Assembly (NCBI GenBank): GCA_016795105.1
Contig: JAEUIH010000022.1
Span: 34,530-98,529, forward strand
Reading direction: 5' to 3'
Origin: Planctomyces sp.
GTDB lineage: Bacteria > Planctomycetota > Planctomycetia > Planctomycetales > Planctomycetaceae
DNA: 64,000 bases
Shown: piece after piece, positions 57,371 through 64,000 of the stretch
Layout of the letters: each line of letters starts with the position of its first letter
Position numbering within the stretch: position 1 is the stretch's first letter
The notes under the pieces: generated by a model
Database searches by the model: none
Seen by the model: only the letters and a program-made list of their open reading frames with translations
What the model was told of the DNA's origin: nothing
Made by a program: the position numbers and the translations under genes

Positions 57371-58495
57371 ATGCTCACTGCTGAATCGCGCAAGACCGAC
57401 TTTCCCTCCCTCGATGGACGCGTCTACCTCAATACCGCCGCAGAAGGAATTCCACCGCTGCGTGTTCGTAATGCACTGAACCAATATTTTGCTGACAAGC
57501 AACTTGGTATGGATGGCCGCAAGCCCCACTTTCAGACGCTCGATCGCGTTAAAGCATTGGTTGCAGAATTCTATGGCCTCACGCCGGACGAGACAGCTGT
57601 CTGCTCCTGTTCATCCGAAGCCTACAATCTTGCCGCAATGGCACTCCACCTGAAAGACGGCGATGAGATTGTCATCAACGATCTGGATTTTCCGGCAGGA
57701 GTCACACCATGGCTGCAGCCTGGAAGCCGTGCCACCGTAAAGATCTGGAGATCACAAAACGGGGCGCTTCATGTGAGCGATCTCATTCCTCTGCTCAGTC
57801 GAAAGACGCGTCTTGTCACAACCTCTCTCGTCAGCTTTTTCAATGGTTTCGTTGTGCCACTCGATGAGCTTCGAAATGAGGTCCGAAAACACTCTGATGC
57901 TCTGCTCAGTGTGGACGTCACACAGGCACTCGGGCGAATTCCACTCGATCTGCGAGATGTCGATCTGATCGTCAGCTCGACCCATAAGTGGATCCTTGCG
58001 AGTCACGGCGGCGGACTTGTTGGTGTACCGTCTGCTCGGGCAGAGACCTGGACTGTTCCTGCAGGTGGGTGGTTCCATCTGAAGGACCCGTTTGGTGTTC
58101 AAAGGTTTGACTCCGCAATCAGCCAGCCCGGCGCAGCGAGCTTTGCCGTTGGCATGCCAAACTTTCCAGCCATCTACGCCATTGAAGCCGGTCTTTCATA
58201 CATCCGGGAGACTGGGGTTCAGAAAATCGCACATCATGCGGCTCCGCTCGTCGAGTTCTGCTTCCGCGAAATCTCAAAACTGCCGGTAGAAATGCTCACT
58301 CCCGCCAATTGTCAGCTTGCAGGGATCATGGCATTTCGACACCCGAATGCCGAAACGATCCATCAGGAACTCCTCAAACAAAACATCCATGTGATGTCAC
58401 ACGCAGGACGACTTCGGATCGCAATTCATGGATACAACACCATGAGTGAGATCGAGCAACTGATTCGAGTCCTGCGGTCTCTGTTGCCTGGGTGA
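57371..58495 (+). CDS. Class V aminotransferase-family PLP enzyme
   Basis: A 374-residue PLP-dependent enzyme of the class V group (cysteine desulfurase, isopenicillin-N epimerase, kynureninase relatives). VYLNTAAEGIPP opens the fold, SVDVTQALGRIPLDL carries the cofactor-binding Asp, and IVSSTHKWILASHGGG the Schiff-base Lys. No desulfurase catalytic Cys loop is evident. The substrate is unknown. It is the last gene of the cluster, 37 bases after E2; it may provide or remove an amino group in the same pathway. Confidence 0.85.
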   Translation: MLTAESRKTDFPSLDGRVYLNTAAEGIPPLRVRNALNQYFADKQLGMDGRKPHFQTLDRVKALVAEFYGLTPDETAVCSCSSEAYNLAAMALHLKDGDEIVINDLDFPAGVTPWLQPGSRATVKIWRSQNGALHVSDLIPLLSRKTRLVTTSLVSFFNGFVVPLDELRNEVRKHSDALLSVDVTQALGRIPLDLRDVDLIVSSTHKWILASHGGGLVGVPSARAETWTVPAGGWFHLKDPFGVQRFDSAISQPGAASFAVGMPNFPAIYAIEAGLSYIRETGVQKIAHHAAPLVEFCFREISKLPVEMLTPANCQLAGIMAFRHPNAETIHQELLKQNIHVMSHAGRLRIAIHGYNTMSEIEQLIRVLRSLLPG

Positions 58496-58735
58496 CTCTT
58501 CGCTGGTGCGAGGATGACACCTGACAGAATCATTTGGCAATCACCGAACCTCTCCCAAACCACCCGGCTTTCCAACTCAACTGTGTGACATCGAACAATT
58601 CGCCTGAAACGCAGTACAGGCGTTGTTTGAGTCCGCAGGTGGTGCTATAAACTGCCGCCCCCGCAGCAGTCCATGGACGGGGATTACGAATACAATGATA
58701 TCCAGGCAGATTCAGAAGTTGAGGAGAACGATCCT

Positions 58736-59074
58736 GTGAGTGAAGGTAAAGAAGAAACAAAGGGACCAGAAGCGCAGCAGCAGTTTCAGGAAGTCGTCGT
58801 TGATGATTCACACGCCAATGCGGGATACGCAAACTTCTGCCGTGTCTCCAGCACTCCTGAAGAACTGATTCTGGACCTGGGTCTGAATCCAACTCCCTAC
58901 GCCACTGGCAAGGTGGACGTAAAAGTCAATCAGCGAATCATCCTCAATCACTTCACAGCCAAGCGACTGTGGCAAGCCCTGTCGATGGCTCTCCAGCGCC
59001 ATGAGCAAGCCTTCGGCGTTCTGGAAACAGACGTCCGCAAACGCGTCCGCACCGGCGGCCCATCAGGCAGCTAA
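58736..59074 (+). CDS. DUF3467 family protein
   Basis: 112 residues from GTG 58736, with GAGGAG 9 bases upstream; the frame is open to 58673. [20 protein letters not shown] and [19 protein letters not shown] match DUF3467, a small cytoplasmic family of unknown function found in planctomycetes and other bacteria. The first 25 residues are acidic and unstructured-looking. A REP-like element lies just after the stop. No functional partner is evident. Confidence 0.85.
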   Translation: MSEGKEETKGPEAQQQFQEVVVDDSHANAGYANFCRVSSTPEELILDLGLNPTPYATGKVDVKVNQRIILNHFTAKRLWQALSMALQRHEQAFGVLETDVRKRVRTGGPSGS

Positions 59075-59082
59075 AATAAATC

Positions 59083-59216
59083 GTAGGATGGGCATTCCTG
59101 CCCGTCCAGTATACCCCACGCTCGTGCATTCCTGCCCGTCCCAATCGCATTGCGGCGGCAGCGGACGGCACTTGGAAAGTGCCTGCTACATGCAGGATGG
59201 GCATTCCTGCCCGTCC
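59083..59216. repeat. REP-like elements: type A, partial A, type C (minus), type A
   Basis: Type A plus at 59083-59107; a partial A at about 59124-59142; type C minus at 59161-59189 with arms GGCACTT/AAGTGCC; type A plus at 59192-59216 with a GCAG foot. The type C arms differ from those of the other copies by paired changes. Confidence 0.85.
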
Positions 59217-59243
59217 CGTATACCCCACCCCTGAACCAAACAA

Positions 59244-59280
59244 AAAAGCGAGCCCCTTTCAAGGCTCGCTTTTCTTTTTC
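59244..59280. terminator. Bidirectional intrinsic terminator
   Basis: AAAAGCGAGCC (59244-59254) pairs with GGCTCGCTTTT (59263-59273) around an 8-base loop; T-rich (TTTTCTTTTTC) on the plus side, and the A-run on the left serves the minus strand. It separates the DUF3467 gene from the DUF1559 gene (converging). Confidence 0.85.
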
Positions 59281-59354
59281 CCCAGCTTCAGGTGGGCCCC
59301 GCATATTCAGTTGAGTCCGACAACTCAACCAAAACGAACTGCCTTGAGAGCGAC

Positions 59355-60899
59355 CTACTTGTCGACCTCATCCCAGCTGATCACCTCGCCGCCATTCATA
59401 CTGAGAAAGGCTCTCAGGGTTTCGGCAGTAACATTCCGAGACACGAGCCGCACATAACCATCGCAGTGGCACGCAGCAAAAGATGGTGTCTCAGGATTCA
59501 GGATTGACGAGATCGGATCCTTATCGTCGATAACAATGTCTTCCGGCTTCGTCCAGATCACTGCCTTATCTACATCAGCCTCAACAACCATCAGGGTATT
59601 GCTGGTCCCATCGGTAATCTCTTTGAATTGAGTTCCCGGCCCTGAACGACCAAACACAGAATCTTTTGTCAACGGAGCCACGAAGCGAGTTTTCCCAGGA
59701 TCGCCCTGCACGCCCTGAACTGGTACAGAGCGATACGTGGCAGGCATTTTTGCAATCAGCTTCTGGTTATGTTCACTATCCCACGGCTCATCAAGATGAA
59801 ACTCGCTATAGAGCTGCGCCTGATCAATGTAGGGCAAAATCAGGACTCGCCAGCTCAGCAGTCTCTTCCCGTCGTCGCTGGAAACAGCCTGAGGCGGAAG
59901 GCATCCGAAGGCGTCATAAAAATTGTGCAATCCAAGGGCGATTTGCTTGAGCGAGTTCATCGATTGAGGTTTTGCATCACCGGTAGCAAGTTGCTGAAAC
60001 ACTGTCAGTGCTTCTAACGATTCATCGACGGACTTCAATTTCAAAGTCACGTCTTCATCCCCAGCGGTCAGTTTCAGAATATCGGCCTTCTCCTTAACCT
60101 GTCCCGTCATCCACTCATTGACCATGGACGTAAGGCCTTCGGCTGTTGCTTTCGATTTGGTAGAGATACGGACTGTGACTTCTGACGGAGGCAGCTGACC
60201 GGAAAGTGTGAACGTACGCAGATTCACCAGGTACTCCGAAGCCTGTGCCACGCGTTCCGCGTCCCCGTTTACGAGCTTTGGCAGCACAGCCACGATTGGG
60301 AGCATGACATGAACCGGGGTTGCGACAACAATTCCATGAGGATCCTGCACGCGGTCAAGAGCCTTCAGGAAATCGTCGTTCACTGTTCCTCTGCGTTCAG
60401 AAAGTAAAAAATCAACGGCGGCCTGATCGCCAGCGAGTATCACATCATCATTGACAATGACTATCGCCTTGTCGTTACCACCAAAGATTTCCACAGCCAG
60501 TGCCTTCAGGATGGCAGCCACCGCGTCCTTCTTCTCGGGCGGCACTGGAACAAACACCGCACGTGGACCGGAAACAAGTCCAGCGGTATCGCTGATCCAA
60601 TAGACTCGTGTGACTCCCGTCTGAGTGAGAGCAGAAACTACGGCCTTTTGTGATTCAGTCGACTCCTCAGCCCCGGTCATTTTCCCTCTGAATTGTCCGA
60701 GAGCTGCAACATCAAGCTGTGACAGGTCGACCCAGCCGACAACAGCAGTGCGGGAGTCCATATACTTCCGGACCCCATCAGGGAGCTTAAGTTGTAAATC
60801 CTGAGCCATGCTGGCGTTGTGGACAACGAATGCCACCAGCACAAGCAGTACTGAGTGACATCGAAGGAGTGAGAATACTTTTTTCAGCATGATCGTCAT
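59355..60899 (-). CDS. DUF1559-domain secreted protein
   Basis: 514 residues with a signal peptide (LLRCHSVLLVLVAFVVHNASMA). The C-terminal part is a DUF1559-like domain: NSLKQIALGLHNFYDAFGCLPPQ, GKRLLSWRVLILPYIDQAQL and ITDGTSNTLMVVEA. DUF1559 proteins normally carry an N-terminal type IV-pilin-like helix; this one instead has a long N-terminal region of unknown fold (WVDLSQLDVAALGQF to about residue 320). The family is hugely expanded in planctomycetes and of unknown function. It follows the 507-residue gene by 42 bases and probably belongs to the sigma-factor operon. Confidence 0.85.
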   Translation of the reverse strand: MTIMLKKVFSLLRCHSVLLVLVAFVVHNASMAQDLQLKLPDGVRKYMDSRTAVVGWVDLSQLDVAALGQFRGKMTGAEESTESQKAVVSALTQTGVTRVYWISDTAGLVSGPRAVFVPVPPEKKDAVAAILKALAVEIFGGNDKAIVIVNDDVILAGDQAAVDFLLSERRGTVNDDFLKALDRVQDPHGIVVATPVHVMLPIVAVLPKLVNGDAERVAQASEYLVNLRTFTLSGQLPPSEVTVRISTKSKATAEGLTSMVNEWMTGQVKEKADILKLTAGDEDVTLKLKSVDESLEALTVFQQLATGDAKPQSMNSLKQIALGLHNFYDAFGCLPPQAVSSDDGKRLLSWRVLILPYIDQAQLYSEFHLDEPWDSEHNQKLIAKMPATYRSVPVQGVQGDPGKTRFVAPLTKDSVFGRSGPGTQFKEITDGTSNTLMVVEADVDKAVIWTKPEDIVIDDKDPISSILNPETPSFAACHCDGYVRLVSRNVTAETLRAFLSMNGGEVISWDEVDK

Positions 60900-60941
60900 G
60901 CCTTTCAGAAGAGTGGGTAAGTGGATGTTTGTTGTGTGCGT

Positions 60942-62465
60942 TCAGCGATCGAGTATTGCGTTCAATTCCTGAAGAGGTCGGTAGTTGGTCGGACCGGCGG
61001 CCTTGAGAATGATCATCTGCCGTCCTTCTACTGTCTCTACCCGATATTCAAATGGTCCATCTGAATAAGGGTCCTTCATAGCCGGTGCCGATGTGAGTTC
61101 ATTGAGTGATGACGGCAACTTGCCATCGTGCTCGGCCGCATACATCCGGAGAGCTTCAAGAGTCATCAATCGATTGTGCCCCAGAATCATGCGTGTGTCC
61201 GCCTGTCGTACATTCATCACCGCAGGGAAAAGAATTGACGCAATCGCCGCACCGACCGAAGTCGTTCTGGAGTTGCCGACCCACGCCTTGAACTCCTGAT
61301 CTTCACGTCGCATGACGGCATCGGCGACAGGTGAAGGAAGCAAAATACCTTTGGAAAGTTCCTGCCCGCCCTTCCGCAGTTCAATTGATGCATCCATCAG
61401 GATGATCTGGAGTGAAGGCAGGCTGGCGAGACGTTGCTCCGGAATCCCTCCCGCAAGCAGTCGTTCTCGGGCGACATCAACCAGCGCCACTCCGGCGATC
61501 GCGAGCGTCACTCGAGGCCCCTGGGCGAACGCTCTGTTGTTGTCCGTTAGAACACTGAGATCGTCAACCATATCGGCCCATCGCTCTGCCGCTTCCGCTT
61601 CCGACCAATTGGCTGTCTCCGCATCACGGAGTGCCGGAAATACGGCGTGAATATTGCTGAGCTCCCAAAGGGCGGATTCCCGAATATCAATCAGCGGTTG
61701 TGGAATCGTCGCAATCGCCCAGTAGAGATTTGGGCAGCCCGGAGTACCGATCGCTTCTTCGAGCCCGTCTCGCATGATCGCAGCGATTGCAATTCCAACC
61801 AGCTTCTGGATCAGAGTCTCTCCCTGACCGACAAATTTAGCCAGCCGAAACCCATCACTCATCGTGGAAACTGCTCCATCAAAATCCTTGTTCCGGATCT
61901 CGTGGCGAATCTTAAGACGAAGCATTTGAGCCATGCTGCGAGCTTCCTGAACATCCGGAAGCAGGAATGAATAAACCTCGGGCCCCCGCAGATCCCGAAT
62001 ACGATGGTCCCATTGAAAATCTTCGGACATCGCTAAGTGATGCAACTCTGAATAGATACTGGATAATTCCCCGACAGCGGCCGTCAACTGTTCATCCGTC
62101 GGGCTGGCTTCGGCAGAAGCCCAGTCATGCCACAGTTTCTGACTCTCCTTTGGTTTCTGAGAATACAGAATCAGTGCCCGGGAAAAGTGCAGTTGAGCAG
62201 AACCGGGTTTCAGTTCCCAATTGGCCGGATACAGACGATAGCGAAACGCTGGAGTCGGTTCCGCAGCAGGCTGAATCTGCAGGGGCTTCAACGGCTCCTG
62301 AAGTTTCTTCGGTCCGAGGCGAAGCTGCTCCAGAGTCATCGTGGATCCCGGAGCGTCCTGGGCGACAGTGATTCCGCGAGAGCATGTCAGCAGAACTGTA
62401 AGCAGGATCATCACACATCGAATTCGATACTGAAGATGATCTTTAAGACAACGTGCGCAGCGCAT
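60942..62465 (-). CDS. Secreted hypothetical protein of the sigma operon
   Basis: 507 residues from ATG 62465, with AAGGA 9 bases upstream; the frame is open to 62504. A signal peptide (MILLTVLLTCSRGITVAQ) follows a basic start. The body is helical (LWHDWASAEASPTDEQLTAA; NKDFDGAVSTMSDGFRLAKF). The end (ALRMYAAEHDGKLPSSLNEL... DPYSDGPFEYRV) resembles the tail of DUF1559/pseudopilin-like planctomycete proteins. No named family is recognised. It lies between the anti-sigma candidate and the DUF1559 gene, 83 bases downstream of the former. Confidence 0.7.
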   Translation of the reverse strand: MRCARCLKDHLQYRIRCVMILLTVLLTCSRGITVAQDAPGSTMTLEQLRLGPKKLQEPLKPLQIQPAAEPTPAFRYRLYPANWELKPGSAQLHFSRALILYSQKPKESQKLWHDWASAEASPTDEQLTAAVGELSSIYSELHHLAMSEDFQWDHRIRDLRGPEVYSFLLPDVQEARSMAQMLRLKIRHEIRNKDFDGAVSTMSDGFRLAKFVGQGETLIQKLVGIAIAAIMRDGLEEAIGTPGCPNLYWAIATIPQPLIDIRESALWELSNIHAVFPALRDAETANWSEAEAAERWADMVDDLSVLTDNNRAFAQGPRVTLAIAGVALVDVARERLLAGGIPEQRLASLPSLQIILMDASIELRKGGQELSKGILLPSPVADAVMRREDQEFKAWVGNSRTTSVGAAIASILFPAVMNVRQADTRMILGHNRLMTLEALRMYAAEHDGKLPSSLNELTSAPAMKDPYSDGPFEYRVETVEGRQMIILKAAGPTNYRPLQELNAILDR

Positions 62466-62548
62466 AATGCGATCCTTAGAATTCGTGACAGAAGGCTGAA
62501 TCAAAGAGAATTGCAGAGACGAAAATCAGCGCCAGAATCTGTTCTGAA

Positions 62549-63220
62549 TCACAGAAACTCTTCGAGTGATTTTCGAACTAAAGGTGACGTTCGCAGCATC
62601 GTTTGTGAAGGACCTGACGCCATTGTCAGATCACTTGCTTGTCGCGACGACATGTTCGAGGCCGTCATGTCGTTCCAGCGAGACCTTTCCACTCGGCTCA
62701 ATGCAGGTTGCATAGACGATTCCGAATCAACCGAAAGCGGATAGTTCACTGCATTCCACGGCCAAACCTCGCCAACGAGCGTTGACAGCAGCGAGACTCT
62801 GGATGCTGGAGCGGTAGAGGACACCGCAGGGGCAGGTTCGTTCTGTCGTTTGGGTTCGCCCTCAGAGACAACTAAGCCCTCTTCACTTCGAATCGTCTCA
62901 GCACCCGGCCCCGCGACTACACGTCGAATCTCTGCAGAAGACTCATGTGAAGTGCCACCGGAGAAACTGGCTGTTATGGCCCATAACATCAGACCAGAGA
63001 CAACGCCACAGGAAAACGTCCTCGTTTTCAGCCAAAAGTTCTTCCGAACCAAACTCCCGGGTACAACTCTGTCGGCTGCATCGGCCAGGAAGTGTTTTTC
63101 CGCAGCAGCCCAGCCGGCTCTGTAAAACGTGTCTTCCGTCAGACTTTCATGCGATGCAGGCACCATCTGACGCAACTGACGCTCAAACTGCTGAAGATCG
63201 GATTCTGAAGAGTCATTCAT
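62549..63220 (-). CDS. Single-pass membrane protein, candidate anti-sigma factor
   Basis: 223 residues from ATG 63220 (TTG 63229 would overlap the sigma gene's stop by 4 bases). The cytoplasmic part (residues 1-70, FERQLRQMVPASHESLTED, YRAGWAAAEKHF) precedes a membrane helix (CGVVSGLMLWAITASFSGG) near residues 70-90 and a long low-complexity outer part. The position directly after an ECF sigma gene and the single-pass topology suit an anti-sigma factor. No zinc-binding ASD motif (HxxxCxxC) is seen, so the role is inferred from context only. Confidence 0.65.
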   Translation of the reverse strand: MNDSSESDLQQFERQLRQMVPASHESLTEDTFYRAGWAAAEKHFLADAADRVVPGSLVRKNFWLKTRTFSCGVVSGLMLWAITASFSGGTSHESSAEIRRVVAGPGAETIRSEEGLVVSEGEPKRQNEPAPAVSSTAPASRVSLLSTLVGEVWPWNAVNYPLSVDSESSMQPALSRVERSRWNDMTASNMSSRQASDLTMASGPSQTMLRTSPLVRKSLEEFL

Positions 63221-63225
63221 TTGAG

Positions 63226-63750
63226 TCAATTCTTTGTATTCGTCAGGATCTCGACCTGCATCACCGCCAGCCGAAGGCGAACAATGCCGGCCTCATACCT
63301 GCGATTCGCAGTTGCATGTGATATCTCGAACACTTCCGCGATCTGTCGAAACGTCATGTTGTTCCAGATGTGGGCAACGATAATCTCCCGAGTCTCCGGA
63401 TCCAGGCTCGCCAACGCCCGTTCCATATCTTCTGTTGCCGAACTGCTGGTCAATGGGTCCGGCTCAAACATTCCGCCACGAATCTTCCCGGCAGTCGACT
63501 CGCGTGCGACGCGTCGCTTCTGGGAACGCGATGCATCGATCGCTGCATTCCGCACAACTCGCACCAGCCACGCAAGGCAGTCCGCCGGAACAGGCTCCTG
63601 CGACGCAAGCCGAATAAAAGCCTCCTGAACACAGTCTTCCGCCTGATCCACAGCAGCCCCACATCGCGACTTCGCCAGCAGCACAAGTGCCGAAGCATGG
63701 CTACGCCAAAGTTGAGTCATCTCGGTTGGAGAAATCACAATCACACTCAT
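63226..63750 (-). CDS. ECF-type RNA polymerase sigma factor
   Basis: 174 residues. Region 2 includes DQAEDCVQEAFIRLASQ and LAWLVRVVRNAAIDASRS; region 4 is SLDPETREIIVAHIWNNMTFRQIAEVFEISHATANRRYEAGIVRLR, split here by its helix-turn-helix (FRQIAEVFEIS). ECF sigmas direct RNA polymerase to specific promoters, often under control of a membrane anti-sigma. It heads a minus-strand operon with the candidate anti-sigma factor, a secreted protein and a DUF1559 protein. The start (ATG 63750 or ATG 63720) has no clear ribosome-binding site. Confidence 0.9.
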   Translation of the reverse strand: MSVIVISPTEMTQLWRSHASALVLLAKSRCGAAVDQAEDCVQEAFIRLASQEPVPADCLAWLVRVVRNAAIDASRSQKRRVARESTAGKIRGGMFEPDPLTSSSATEDMERALASLDPETREIIVAHIWNNMTFRQIAEVFEISHATANRRYEAGIVRLRLAVMQVEILTNTKN

Positions 63751-64000
63751 TCTGAGGATTCAATGTTTAGTCCTCTGCTGAGATGACGACACCGCCTCAA
63801 AATTGTCTCAATTTTCTCACCAAATCCCCTTTTGCGGGCCTTTATTAATGGGTTAGGATTTGCGGGAAATCCTTGTAGCCCCAAGGACGGTTCCTTTTCG
63901 AGCTGCCGCAGCGACGGGATGAATGAAGTGGACCCCAGTTTTAGGACCACGGAATAAGATAGAGACGACGCGTTTTTTCCGGTATTCTGTTGAGGCAAAG

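Noticed and set aside
63747..63998. An 83-residue minus-strand ORF at the right edge
   Set aside because: No family, poor ribosome-binding site, and overlap with the likely promoter region of the sigma gene; it may lie in a mobile-element end.
1..64000. rRNA, tRNA, riboswitch, phage or origin features
   Set aside because: None recognised on reading both strands; weak structures could be missed without a covariance search.

Overview
The window looks like chromosomal DNA of a planctomycete (Planctomycetales). The clues are a DUF1501 protein paired with a DUF1588/1592-type cytochrome c protein, a DUF1559 protein, secreted PPC-domain and Ycf48-like proteins, eukaryotic-like Ser/Thr kinases carrying LamG, PD40 and NPCBM domains, FloA, DUF3467, and a complete-looking start of a lipid A pathway (OmpH, LpxC, LpxA). 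The genes are mostly monocistronic or in short operons, and no rRNA, tRNA, phage or intact insertion sequence was recognised.

Layout. 1-5 kb: the end of a thioredoxin-fold protein, then a minus-strand pair (Ycf48/CBM9-like protein and a divergent RNase HII-like protein). 5.2-8.9 kb: envelope genes ompH-like, lpxC, lpxA and a Gfo/Idh oxidoreductase overlapping lpxA. 9.5-17.2 kb: a double FAS1 protein, dapA with a beta-hydroxyacid dehydrogenase, a KASIII-like synthase, floA, a Rid-family protein and a PhnP-like metallo-hydrolase. 17.3-24.7 kb: a degenerate histidine kinase, the DUF1501/cytochrome pair, rsmG and a sugar-phosphate isomerase-like protein. 24.9-34.4 kb: an M28 peptidase, a PPC protein, two Hsp20 chaperones, a CehA/McbA-type PHP hydrolase with an overlapping partner, and a small membrane protein. 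34.5-39.4 kb: a VWA protein, a broken MFS/spermidine-synthase gene, a dodecin and a DUF3500 protein. 39.6-47.1 kb: two divergent membrane Ser/Thr kinases. 48.2-58.5 kb: seven co-directional genes that read as one catabolic cluster (secreted double cyclase, Nramp-like permease, FGGY kinase, SDR, fused 2-oxoacid dehydrogenase E1, lipoyl E2, class V aminotransferase). 58.7-64 kb: a DUF3467 protein and a minus-strand ECF sigma operon.

The most striking feature is not a gene. At least 36 short palindromic elements (types A, B and C) sit almost always just after the 3' ends of genes. Each has a GTAG-like tetranucleotide followed by a hairpin, and the stems vary by compensatory changes. A and B always face opposite ways within a cluster. 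This is the architecture of REP elements and BIMEs mobilised by REP-associated tyrosine transposases (RAYTs). In four genes (dapA, ridA-like, the DUF1501 gene, rsmG) the TAG stop codon is itself the TAG of the element's GTAG foot. A second, unrelated tandem repeat of about 130 bp fills 47.26-48.08 kb.
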